Shown in pieces: positions 1 through 7,850 of a DNA stretch of 64,000 nucleotides. Each line of letters begins with the position of its first letter. Within the stretch, counting starts at the first letter, position 1. The notes below the pieces were generated by a model. That model had not been told where the DNA came from. It did no database searches and worked only from the letters and a program-made list of their open reading frames with translations. A program made the position numbers and the translations under genes. The DNA comes from Hinthialibacter sp964556895 (GTDB taxonomy: Bacteria > Hinthialibacterota > Hinthialibacteria > Hinthialibacterales > Hinthialibacteraceae), in the NCBI GenBank assembly GCA_964556895.1, contig CAZKYC010000003.1:42995-106994 (forward strand), written 5' to 3'.

Positions 1-1652
1 TCGAGATTGGCGGCCTGTTCGGTCGCGCCGTTCGCCATACTCTGTGATGAAGACGAAAGTTCTTCGGAACTGGCTGCAACTTGATCGGATGATTGAGAAA
101 TAGAACCCAATACTTCATTCAAGTTCTTCGACATGAAGTTCAGCGCCGACGCTAGTTGGCCAATTTCATCTTTCTGGTTCAGATCAATAGTTTGGGTCAA
201 GTCGCCTTTCGCCACTTGCTGAGCAAAATTAACGCCCAGCTGAATCGGTTTAACAATCATTCGAGTAATAAAAGTTGCAATAAAAGCACCAATTAAAAGA
301 GCAGCAATCAGCCCTATAATCATCACGGTTGATGCATTACCGAGCATTGTGTCTGTATCATTTGCGATTGTTTTCGTCTGGCTAATTCCTACGGTAGCGG
401 TTTCTTGCGCATTGACCAAAACCTGGGTCGCCACATCATTGCGCTTCGTGCTGATATCATTAACCTTTAACCAATTGGCCAACATTGCATTCATCTGATT
501 ATCGTATTCAACTGCAGCGCTTTTGGTTTGATTGATCGCAGCAATATCAGCATCTTTGCGTGTTATTTTGAGCAAATCCTCACTATATGAATCGATAGCG
601 TCGAAATCAGTTTGCGCCTCTTTAATCAATGCAGGATTCTGTTCCGCTTGCGAGCGCCAAGCTTTTACGCGCACCAAATTTCCATGAGTTAATATCTTAG
701 CGGCGAGATTGACTTTGTCGAAACGCTCAGTGACTGAAGTTTTGAATGCTGACAAGTCTTCGTCGAGTTTTTGGTTCTGGCCAGCAATAAAATCATTGCA
801 GTTCTGCATATAGTCATTCGCAGAATTATCCAGTTGGGTTTTTACCTCAGCGGTTATTCCATTCGCAAGCATACTTTCAATCGCGCTTTTGTATGATTCG
901 CCAGCGGTTTTGGTATCATCAATGCGTTTCAAATCTTCTTCTAAGCGGGTTATTGTACGCAATTCATTATACAGAGTATCCAAACGATCAAATGTCGGCA
1001 GAACCGCCTGGGCAAGTTCCATATTGCTTTCCGCCTGTGAACGCCAAACGCTTAGCCGAATTGCATTACCGATATCAATAATGTCATTGACCAGATTGAT
1101 CTTTTGTACCCGCTCTTGAACGAGAGTAAAATTGGTTTCGACATCTTGGGTGAATTGATTCCGTTGCGATTCAATAAACGCTTCACTGTTGTGGACAAAC
1201 TTTGCAGCCCCATCATCCATTCCTTTGCGATTCAAATCTAATTCTGCAAAGGCGGCTACGGTTTGATCAACGTAAGATTCATAACTACCTACATTTTCTG
1301 AGATGGTTTGAATTGCAGGCCCTAATTCTTTGAGGTTGGGAGAATCTTGAGCCAACTGTTTGGCGTATTCTACCGATTTTCTTACATCCCCTAAATACTG
1401 TCTCCCCGTATTCAGGTAGGTTTCATCTTCAGAGAGGCCATATCCACGCATGTTATACATCGTTAAAAATGAGTTGCGTTCGATCTCATTGCACACTTCC
1501 ACTACCGGCACATACTCTGATGAAAGCATTTCAGATTGCACCTGAACCGAGTTCATCCTTAATATCGACATTACGCCTAACGCTAATGCCAACAGCAATA
1601 CTAATGAGAATCCAAACCCAATCTTTACGCCCAATTTCAAGCTATTAAACAT
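1..1652 (-). CDS. Methyl-accepting chemotaxis protein, cut by window edge
   Basis: Transmembrane chemoreceptor that passes a ligand signal to CheA/CheW. About 550 codons are visible. The start ATG (1650-1652) follows a GGAGAG ribosome site. Residues about 8-30 form the first membrane helix, a long helical periplasmic region follows, and the second membrane helix lies near residues 440-460. HAMP comes next (IVKPIQLG..., LTQTIDLNQKDEIGQLASAL) and then the start of the signalling coiled coil (QVAASSEELSSSSQSMANG), which runs off the window, so the methylation and hairpin regions are unseen. The periplasmic part contains units of about 128 residues. Two share WRSQAE and ITR motifs, and a preceding unit matches their ends (HNSEAFIESQ / NCNDFIAGQ). 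This resembles the helical bimodular (HBM) sensor fold, but with three units rather than two. The ligand cannot be predicted. Confidence 0.93.
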   Translation of the reverse strand, partial: MFNSLKLGVKIGFGFSLVLLLALALGVMSILRMNSVQVQSEMLSSEYVPVVEVCNEIERNSFLTMYNMRGYGLSEDETYLNTGRQYLGDVRKSVEYAKQLAQDSPNLKELGPAIQTISENVGSYESYVDQTVAAFAELDLNRKGMDDGAAKFVHNSEAFIESQRNQFTQDVETNFTLVQERVQKINLVNDIIDIGNAIRLSVWRSQAESNMELAQAVLPTFDRLDTLYNELRTITRLEEDLKRIDDTKTAGESYKSAIESMLANGITAEVKTQLDNSANDYMQNCNDFIAGQNQKLDEDLSAFKTSVTERFDKVNLAAKILTHGNLVRVKAWRSQAEQNPALIKEAQTDFDAIDSYSEDLLKITRKDADIAAINQTKSAAVEYDNQMNAMLANWLKVNDISTKRNDVATQVLVNAQETATVGISQTKTIANDTDTMLGNASTVMIIGLIAALLIGAFIATFITRMIVKPIQLGVNFAQQVAKGDLTQTIDLNQKDEIGQLASALNFMSKNLNEVLGSISQSSDQVAASSEELSSSSQSMANGATEQAANL

Positions 1653-1916
1653 TTTTTCTCTCCACTAAGTTAGGATAGATAGTGCATATCCATCGCATAA
1701 GCAGAGATTGTGCCAAAATGACTACTCTGAAACCAGAATCATAAATCTAACTAATTTAGGACATTACACATCTAGTAAATTGATCGTATTTATCAACATG
1801 TATACACAAATGTTACAGATTCATTTCGCTTTCACGATTTCAGCTACAGAAAAAAATGAGTGGACATACGATATTTTGAGACACTGTTTGAAGTGACCCC
1901 CATTGTCTAGAAAGAA

Positions 1917-2106
1917 AATCGGAAAAATAAACATTTTTGGCGATTTTGGCGGTCTCATTTTCGGCGAGCAGGTCGAACTCTGTATTCAGGCTCTCATTGA
2001 GCGTCCCTTTTTGGTACTATACGACGCTTGACAATACGGCTCCCGTGATAAAAATAGCGCCGACACACAACAGGATGATTTTGGCTTTGACATTCAATGT
2101 AAACAT
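1917..2106 (-). pseudogene. Remnant of a second chemoreceptor N-terminus
   Basis: A good ribosome site (AGAGAGGG) and ATG at 2106 open a frame beginning MFTLNVKAKIILLCVGAIF, a typical chemoreceptor first membrane helix. Codon 30 is an in-frame TAG (2017-2019). The same frame continues after it as YQKGTLNESLNTEF, then LLAENETAKIAKNVYFSDF, which matches the usual juxtamembrane start of a chemoreceptor sensor domain. Coding character is lost after about 1917 and the next stop follows. A complete first helix, a nonsense codon and no downstream domains mark a decayed gene. It lies directly upstream of the intact chemoreceptor, so it may be what remains of a tandem pair. Confidence 0.75.
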
Positions 2107-2373
2107 GGTTGAACCCTCTCTTTTTGATGTCGTGTCACGTCCATCAATTGGATAATCGGATGCCAAATTGTTTTCATTCAACCAACCAGAGCCAAATGAG
2201 CGCGTAAGGACAATGTATAAAGAGGGTTAGAAGCGAGGGGTTTTAGACAATCCGACATCAAATCGATCCACTTTTAGAATCTAGTAACGTTGCCAATTAC
2301 AACCCGTCTTATATGTAACCGAAATACAAAAAAACAAGTTACTGAAAACCAACGAAAAAGGACTGTGTATAAC

Positions 2374-2709
2374 ATGGAACAAGTAAGGCCAACTTCTTAT
2401 TCAGAAATACGTCAAATACAAAGAGAATTTGATGATTATCAAAAGGCCATGTTCCCCGAGCGTGGGCCTAACTTTTTCGCTCTAGAACTGAACGGCGAAG
2501 CTGGCGAACTCGCCAACCTGGAGAAAAAAGACTGGAAAGGGGTCGAAGTCGGCCACGAACGTTTTGAGGATGAGGCGGCGGACGTCTTGATCGCGCTGCT
2601 GAATTATTGCAACGCCCGCGGCGTCGACCTAGCCAATGCAGTTGAAACGAAAATGAATAAAATTCACACGAAGCGAATTTCAGAATTCGAACAAGAGAAG
2701 AAATCATGA
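2374..2709 (+). CDS. MazG-like nucleotide pyrophosphohydrolase
   Basis: Small all-alpha NTP pyrophosphatase of the MazG superfamily, 111 residues, predicted to hydrolyse (d)NTPs to monophosphates with Mg2+. The metal-binding acid clusters are visible: ELNGEAGELANLEKK (near residues 36-50) and RFEDEAADVLIALLNYC (near 60-76), fitting the ExxE...ExxD pattern. The reading frame extends upstream to a TTG at 2290, but ATG 2374 is preferred because the extra 28 residues are basic and unlike the family. An AAGGA lies about a dozen bases upstream. The stop overlaps the next start (ATGA), so the two genes are translationally coupled although functionally unlike. Cellular NTP clean-up is likely; the preferred substrate is unknown. 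Confidence 0.85.
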   Translation: MEQVRPTSYSEIRQIQREFDDYQKAMFPERGPNFFALELNGEAGELANLEKKDWKGVEVGHERFEDEAADVLIALLNYCNARGVDLANAVETKMNKIHTKRISEFEQEKKS

Positions 2710-3470
2710 AGCCCATTTTTTCGATATTGTTATTACTCTTGGTTTCTTCACAACTGGTTCATGCCGCAACGCCAACCAACGTCATTGTTCATGTTCTTTC
2801 AAATGACGCCAAGTTAATTGGAACCAGCATGGGCGGCGCTTGGGTCACGATTCGTGATGTGAAGACGAATGAAATACTCTCTCAAGGCAAACACATCGGA
2901 GCAACCGGCGACACCAATCTCATTGTTAAACAGCCTAAGAAACGCGGTGCAGAGCGCTTTTCTGGCGAATCGCCCGCCGTGTATAAGGACACTCTATCTC
3001 TCGAACGCCCAACCGTGGTTGAGATCACCGCCGAAGGCCCGCTGGCCTATCCACAAGCGACTCAGAAGGCGACTGTTACAACGCTGTTAATACCCGGAAA
3101 CCACATGACAGGCGAAGGTGTGGTGTTGACCCTGCATGGCTTTATCGTCGACATCATGGCGCCCGAGCCAGTTGATTCAGTCAAAGCGGGAAACGACTTC
3201 ACGCTAACCGCGTCTGTCCGAATGATGTGTGGTTGCCCTACCAGCCCGGGCGGCCTGTGGGACTCGAACGACTATGAGATCACCGCACATTTGATTCAAA
3301 ATGAAGAGGTGGTTGGTTCAACTCAAATGAAATTCTCGGGAAGAACAAATATCTATCAAGCCAACATGAAAGCGCCTTCGAAGACAGGAAGCATAGAAGT
3401 GTTAATTACTGCCAGTGACGTCAAGAAGACGAACTTTGGCATGGATCAAATGACACTAAAAGTCAACTAA
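2706..3470 (+). CDS. Exported protein of unknown function
   Basis: 254 residues with a clear Sec signal peptide (cleavage probably after VHAA, about residue 21). The mature part has two segments. The first (about 22-145) is beta-rich with TNVIVHVLSNDAKLIG and a GAWVTIRDVKTNEIL stretch like a carboxypeptidase-regulatory or Ig-like fold. The second (about 146-254) is also beta-rich and contains MMCGCPTSPGGLWDSNDYEI, with a Cys-Gly-Cys-Pro cluster that might bind metal. Ig-like folding and metal binding are inference. Overlaps the MazG-like gene by 4 bases. I do not recognise the family with confidence. Confidence 0.75.
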   Translation: MKPIFSILLLLLVSSQLVHAATPTNVIVHVLSNDAKLIGTSMGGAWVTIRDVKTNEILSQGKHIGATGDTNLIVKQPKKRGAERFSGESPAVYKDTLSLERPTVVEITAEGPLAYPQATQKATVTTLLIPGNHMTGEGVVLTLHGFIVDIMAPEPVDSVKAGNDFTLTASVRMMCGCPTSPGGLWDSNDYEITAHLIQNEEVVGSTQMKFSGRTNIYQANMKAPSKTGSIEVLITASDVKKTNFGMDQMTLKVN

Positions 3471-3473
3471 ATC

Positions 3474-4217
3474 TTATTCTGGTTTCGTTTGGCTTCGCTC
3501 AGCGACAGAGTACTGAAACCCGCGCAGGCGAAGCCAGACAACGCCGAACGTGTCTACGATGCCGACCCAGAGGCGGTTATGAATTGAATATTTCGATGAG
3601 CCTTGGTTGCGTGGGCGGTGGTTGACTGGGCCTTCGTTGATGCGAAACCCTTGTTGAATCACCAGGGTCGGCAAGAAGCGGTGCATCCCTTTAAAGCACG
3701 GCATGCCCTGGACGCATTCGCGGCGAAATGCGCGGGTCGAACAGCCCACATCTCGAACCGTTTTTCCTGTGAACAGATTTCTAAACCCATTGGCGACATA
3801 CGCGATCAACTGGCGTTGTAGACCGTCTTTGCGCTTTTCGCGAAAGCCATTGGCCATGTCGACATCGCCGCTAATCACCATTTCGATTAAACCCGGTAAA
3901 TCAGCGGGGTCATTCTGACCGTCGCCGTCTAGGGTAGCAAAAATACGCCCTCGCGCTTCTTGAAACCCCGCAAATAAGGCCGCTGACTGGCCAGCGTTCT
4001 TTGCGAGCGATATGTATGTATGTCGAGGGTCGTCTTGGTGTAACTGGCGCAGGATATCTAAACCGCCGTCGCAAGAACCATCATTAATCCATACACATTC
4101 CCACGACCATAAGGTGTCGGCCATCGCCGCCGCCACTTCTTCAGCCAGCGGTTTTATGTTGTCGGCTTCGTCTTTGATGGGAACAAGAATCGACACGTCG
4201 ATCACGGCCTGGTCCAA
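3474..4217 (-). CDS. Family 2 glycosyltransferase (dolichol-phosphate-mannose synthase-like)
   Basis: 247-residue GT-A glycosyltransferase likely to move a sugar from a nucleotide donor to a polyprenyl phosphate. Motifs include VSILVPIKDEADNI at the start, INDGSCDGG (44-52), the metal-binding TLDGDGQNDP (95-104), and a DVGCSTRAFRRE acceptor-side motif near 156-167. No C-terminal membrane helices are seen, so it is the short soluble DPM1-like type. The frame opens with TTG at 4217, five bases after the upstream mtnP stop; a GTG at 4205 is also possible. Its placement suggests co-transcription with mtnP. Several membrane GT-C proteins elsewhere in the window could use its product (inference). 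Confidence 0.9.
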   Translation of the reverse strand: MDQAVIDVSILVPIKDEADNIKPLAEEVAAAMADTLWSWECVWINDGSCDGGLDILRQLHQDDPRHTYISLAKNAGQSAALFAGFQEARGRIFATLDGDGQNDPADLPGLIEMVISGDVDMANGFREKRKDGLQRQLIAYVANGFRNLFTGKTVRDVGCSTRAFRRECVQGMPCFKGMHRFLPTLVIQQGFRINEGPVNHRPRNQGSSKYSIHNRLWVGIVDTFGVVWLRLRGFQYSVAERSQTKPE

Positions 4218-4222
4218 TCTGG

Positions 4223-5083
4223 CTATTTCAAATAGTTTTTCATTAAAAATTCAAATGCTTCCCGCTTCTCAATGGGGAAATCAAGCGGCTGAGTGACAAT
4301 TGATGTTGAAAGCGCATTGACCGCAGGGCAATTCGGGCCGCGTTCTTGTGGAATTTTTGGAATCACGGTTTTAATTAAACGCTTCAGGTTGTCTGCGTTT
4401 TCTGATAATACTTTCAACACCTTCGCGACATCGACGTCTTCTTCATGCCAACAATCAAAGTCTGTCACCGCCGCGACGATGGCGTAACTGATTTCGGCCT
4501 CACGAGCGAGTTTGGCTTCGGGCGACGCGGTCATGCCGATGATGTCAGCGCCCCAGCTGCGGTAGAGGTGAGACTCGGCGCGAGTCGAAAACGCAGGCCC
4601 TTCCATACAGACATACGTCCCTTTGGGGTGGACGGTGACGCCGCACTCCTGAATGGCGCTGATTAGCAGCTGCCGCAACGGCCCGCTAAACGGGTCGGCG
4701 AAGGGCACATGCACCGCCACTGGCTCAAACAGGCTGGTGGGGCGGTTGCGGGTGCGGTCAATCAACTGGTCTGGGACGACAAATTGCAACGGCGCCATTT
4801 CTTCTTTGAGGCTGCCGCAGGCGTTGACCGCGATGATCCATTCAACGCCCAGCTTTTTCATGGCATAGATATTGGCCTGGTAAGGGACAAATGTTGGGCT
4901 GTATTTGTGCGTGCGGCCATGGCGCGGCAGAAACGCGATGTCGCGGCCTTGATAGCGGCCCAGACGGACCAAGTCTGACGGTCCGCCAAACGGCGTTTGT
5001 ATTTCGATTTCGTCATAATAATCAACGCCTTCTAAATGATAGACGCCAGAACCGCCGATCACGCCGATCGATACATCACCCAT
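4223..5083 (-). CDS. mtnP: S-methyl-5'-thioadenosine phosphorylase
   Basis: Cleaves 5'-methylthioadenosine, a polyamine-synthesis by-product, with phosphate to adenine and methylthioribose-1-phosphate. 286 residues, a normal length for the family. Signatures include GVIGGSGVY at the N-terminus, LPRHGRTHKYSP (52-63) for phosphate binding, NACGSL (87-92), YVCMEGPAFSTRAES (157-171), GMTASPEAKLAREAEI (183-198) and TDFDCW (207-212). The last favours methylthioadenosine phosphorylase over inosine/guanosine phosphorylases, although specificity can vary among these enzymes. A strong GGAGG lies 8 bases before the ATG. It heads a two-gene unit with the glycosyltransferase downstream and is divergent from yicC. 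Confidence 0.93.
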   Translation of the reverse strand: MGDVSIGVIGGSGVYHLEGVDYYDEIEIQTPFGGPSDLVRLGRYQGRDIAFLPRHGRTHKYSPTFVPYQANIYAMKKLGVEWIIAVNACGSLKEEMAPLQFVVPDQLIDRTRNRPTSLFEPVAVHVPFADPFSGPLRQLLISAIQECGVTVHPKGTYVCMEGPAFSTRAESHLYRSWGADIIGMTASPEAKLAREAEISYAIVAAVTDFDCWHEEDVDVAKVLKVLSENADNLKRLIKTVIPKIPQERGPNCPAVNALSTSIVTQPLDFPIEKREAFEFLMKNYLK

Positions 5084-5199
5084 GAGTTTGCCTCCAAACT
5101 GAACTCTCTCTGCTCAAGTCTACTAAATCTTGCTACGATAGGGTTGTGACGGGCGGCGGTCAAGCAGTCGACAAACGAGAATTCGGCCAGGAGAACAAC

Positions 5200-6096
5200 A
5201 TGATTCGTAGCATGACAGGGTATAGCAGCGTTCGCGAGACCATCGGCGAGGCGTTGGTCAGTTTTGAAATCAAGACCTTAAACCACCGAAACCAAGACTT
5301 TCACTTTCATTCGCCACGCTCGCTCGCCATGCTTGAGTCGCCCGTTCGAGACCTGGTGGTAAAACAAGTCAGGCGCGGCCGAATTGAAACCTATCTTCGC
5401 GTTATCGGCAATATGACGCCCAAAGAAACCATACGGGTGAATCTCGCCACCGCCAAAGCCTATATCAACGCCGCCCAAGAAATCGCCGACTCGCTCAATC
5501 TAGAGTTCCAGCCCAAGATTGAATCAGTCATGAGTTTTAACGGGGTGCTTGATACGGACGATTCGCATGGACCGGCTGATGAGTGTTGGCCCATGCTGAA
5601 CGGCCTGGTTGAGAAAGCGGTTGAGCGGTTGCTTCAAATGAAACTTGATGAAGGCGCGCGGTTAATGAATGAGTTTGAATCACAACTGAACCAGCTGCAG
5701 CACATTACAGAATCCTTCGAACCTCTGCGCGATGGCGTGATGAACGAATACCGCGAAAAGTTATTGGCCCGCATTCAAGAGTGGGAGTCGGCGCCAGACC
5801 TCGACCCAAACCGGGTCGCCCAGGAAGTAGCGTTTTTCGCCGACCGTTCAGACATCCAAGAAGAGACCGTGAGGATGAAAAGCCATATTGCCCAATTTCG
5901 TGATATTTTAACTGAAAACACGCCGGAGAGCGATTACACAGCCGTGGGCCGGAAATTGGATTTTTTATGCCAGGAACTGTTTCGCGAGTCAAACACCATT
6001 GGGTCGAAGAGCGCGTCATTAGACATCACCCAGCGCGCTTTAAAACTGAAAGGCATCATTGAACAGTTGCGCGAACAGGTCCAAAACGTTGAATAA
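5200..6096 (+). CDS. yicC: YicC-family endoribonuclease
   Basis: 298-residue protein of the YicC/YloC family, known for Mn-dependent endoribonuclease activity and roles in RNA turnover. It opens with MIRSMTGYSSVRETIGE and the family-typical EIKTLNHRNQDFHFHSPR. The conserved C-terminal DUF1732 block carries EVAFFADRSDIQEETVRMKSH, GRKLDFLCQELFRESNTIGSK and ITQRALKLKGIIEQLREQVQNVE. ATG 5200 is chosen over a TTG at 5146 because AGGAG lies just upstream and the protein then starts with the canonical MIRSMTGY. In many bacteria yicC precedes gmk and rpoZ; here it is followed by a histidine kinase, so that arrangement is not kept. Confidence 0.94.
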   Translation: MIRSMTGYSSVRETIGEALVSFEIKTLNHRNQDFHFHSPRSLAMLESPVRDLVVKQVRRGRIETYLRVIGNMTPKETIRVNLATAKAYINAAQEIADSLNLEFQPKIESVMSFNGVLDTDDSHGPADECWPMLNGLVEKAVERLLQMKLDEGARLMNEFESQLNQLQHITESFEPLRDGVMNEYREKLLARIQEWESAPDLDPNRVAQEVAFFADRSDIQEETVRMKSHIAQFRDILTENTPESDYTAVGRKLDFLCQELFRESNTIGSKSASLDITQRALKLKGIIEQLREQVQNVE

Positions 6097-6125
6097 CCAG
6101 GCGACGCTTCGCCGCGAACCACTCT

Positions 6126-7844
6126 ATGCCACTAATCACGCCGCGCAGGCGGTTTCTCATCACAGCGCCCTTGGCGCTTCTTTTACCGGCGGGTTTGTTG
6201 ACCTACCTAGGGCTTCAAACCGTCGGCCTGGTCGAAAACCGACACGTTGAAACTATCAACCAACAAGTCAACACCATCGTTCAGAGCGTTCGCAACCGCA
6301 CCCGCTACCGCCTCAATAACGAAATCATCATCACGTTTCGGTCAGTCATCGCCAACCAAATGGTCAACCTGTTGCCTGACGAACCCAACGACAGCGATCC
6401 GTTAATTACGGTGCGCGACCCACTACCGTTTGTCGACCATTTTTTTGTATTCAGCAAAGACGAGAGCCTCTATTTTTTTGAAAAAGGCCCGTCGGGCAAC
6501 CCGGTCGTCTCAAACTGGCGCCTGGCGCCGCCTACACGCGAGTCATTTGTTACTCGCCTGACTAGCGCGCTGGTATCAGCCGAAGAAAGCGCCGGAATGT
6601 ATGAGATCCCTCAGCAAACCAACAAAGATTTTCGCCAGCTGATTTACCCCGACACCTATTACAACTTGTTAGAAAACAATCAGCGCCAATTGGCGTTCTA
6701 CGCTATTCGCCGGGACCATTCCGCTGGCGAGCCCATGTTTATGATGCCCGATTGGATGCAGGCGATCGGCTTCACCATCGATTTTGAGTATTTAAACGAA
6801 GAATTTTTTGATAGTACGATCAAACAGATGTATTCGGTCGAAGACGAACTTCGGTATCCCATTCAAATTGTTGACCGCTTGACCGCTGAAGTGGTCGCTG
6901 ATGTAGAAGAAATCGGCGACCCCAACTCGTTTATCCCCAGTACCCAATATCGGCCCCGGCCATTCAGCGAAAACTTTTTCCCCTGGTATTTCATTTCGTT
7001 CTCAGACACGACCGGGCGCGACATCATGCAGGTAGCGAAAAACGAGGTCGCCATTTATTATTGTTTGATCGCCGCCGCCAATGTGTGTTTGATCGCCGCC
7101 GTGTTTGGCGCGCTGCGCAACGTCGCCAAAGAACTGGCGCTGTCAGACATGCGCTCGAACTTCGTCGCGCGCGTGTCGCATGAGCTACGGACGCCGCTGG
7201 GGCTGATTCGGCTGTTCGCCGAAACGATGGAACTTGAACGAATCAAAGACAACGAAACCAAAAAAGAATATCTCCACGCCATTACCAAAGAGAGCGAGCG
7301 CCTCACCCATCTCATCAATAACATATTAAATTTTTCTCAAATCGAGTCGCAAAAAAAACACTACAACCTCTCGCCGAATTCTATCGAAGACATCATTTTT
7401 GAAACAGTCGACGCGATGCAATACCACTTTCAACGCCATGACATGAATGTTGAAATGGACATCGATTCAGATATACCCGCCATTGATTGCGACTACGAAG
7501 CCATCAGCCAAGCGCTGTATAACATTTTGTCGAATGCAGTCAAATATTCCGGCGACGGCATGTCGATTGACGTTCGCGCCTACAAAGACAACAACGAGGC
7601 GGTGATTGAAGTCGCTGACCAAGGCATCGGCATCGCCAAAGAAAACCAGCGAAAAATCTTTCAGGAGTTTTATCGCGTCATTGACCCGCGCGTACAAGAG
7701 ACCGGCGGCAGCGGCTTGGGCCTGGCGGTGGTTCAACACATTGTTGAAGGCCACCAAGGCAAACTCTCTGTCGAAAGCAATCCGGATGAAGGCAGCACCT
7801 TCACCATCCGCTTACCGCTCTCTCCGCAGAAAAGGGTTGGTTGA
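6126..7844 (+). CDS. Sensor histidine kinase (orphan)
   Basis: 572-residue membrane kinase. One membrane helix lies at about 11-33, a periplasmic sensor region at about 34-305 and a second helix at about 308-330. HisKA follows with the phospho-acceptor His352 in FVARVSHELRTPLGL. The ATPase domain has N-box Asn470 (YNILSNAVKYS), G1 box VADQGIGIA (496-504), F-box FQEFYR (512-517) and G2 box GGSGLGLAVVQ (527-537). The sensor region matches no domain I can name. No response regulator gene is adjacent, so its partner is elsewhere. The next gene, a polysaccharide ligase/polymerase, starts 6 bases after this stop, which suggests joint expression; control of surface polysaccharide is inference. Confidence 0.93.
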   Translation: MPLITPRRRFLITAPLALLLPAGLLTYLGLQTVGLVENRHVETINQQVNTIVQSVRNRTRYRLNNEIIITFRSVIANQMVNLLPDEPNDSDPLITVRDPLPFVDHFFVFSKDESLYFFEKGPSGNPVVSNWRLAPPTRESFVTRLTSALVSAEESAGMYEIPQQTNKDFRQLIYPDTYYNLLENNQRQLAFYAIRRDHSAGEPMFMMPDWMQAIGFTIDFEYLNEEFFDSTIKQMYSVEDELRYPIQIVDRLTAEVVADVEEIGDPNSFIPSTQYRPRPFSENFFPWYFISFSDTTGRDIMQVAKNEVAIYYCLIAAANVCLIAAVFGALRNVAKELALSDMRSNFVARVSHELRTPLGLIRLFAETMELERIKDNETKKEYLHAITKESERLTHLINNILNFSQIESQKKHYNLSPNSIEDIIFETVDAMQYHFQRHDMNVEMDIDSDIPAIDCDYEAISQALYNILSNAVKYSGDGMSIDVRAYKDNNEAVIEVADQGIGIAKENQRKIFQEFYRVIDPRVQETGGSGLGLAVVQHIVEGHQGKLSVESNPDEGSTFTIRLPLSPQKRVG

Positions 7845-7850
7845 GCGCCG

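Noticed and set aside
1653..1916. Short plus-strand frames near the chemoreceptor start.
   Set aside because: No ribosome sites, and composition reflects AT-rich intergenic DNA.
2468..2716. Minus-strand frame opposite the MazG-like gene.
   Set aside because: Arg/Ser-rich shadow frame; the plus frame has clear MazG motifs.
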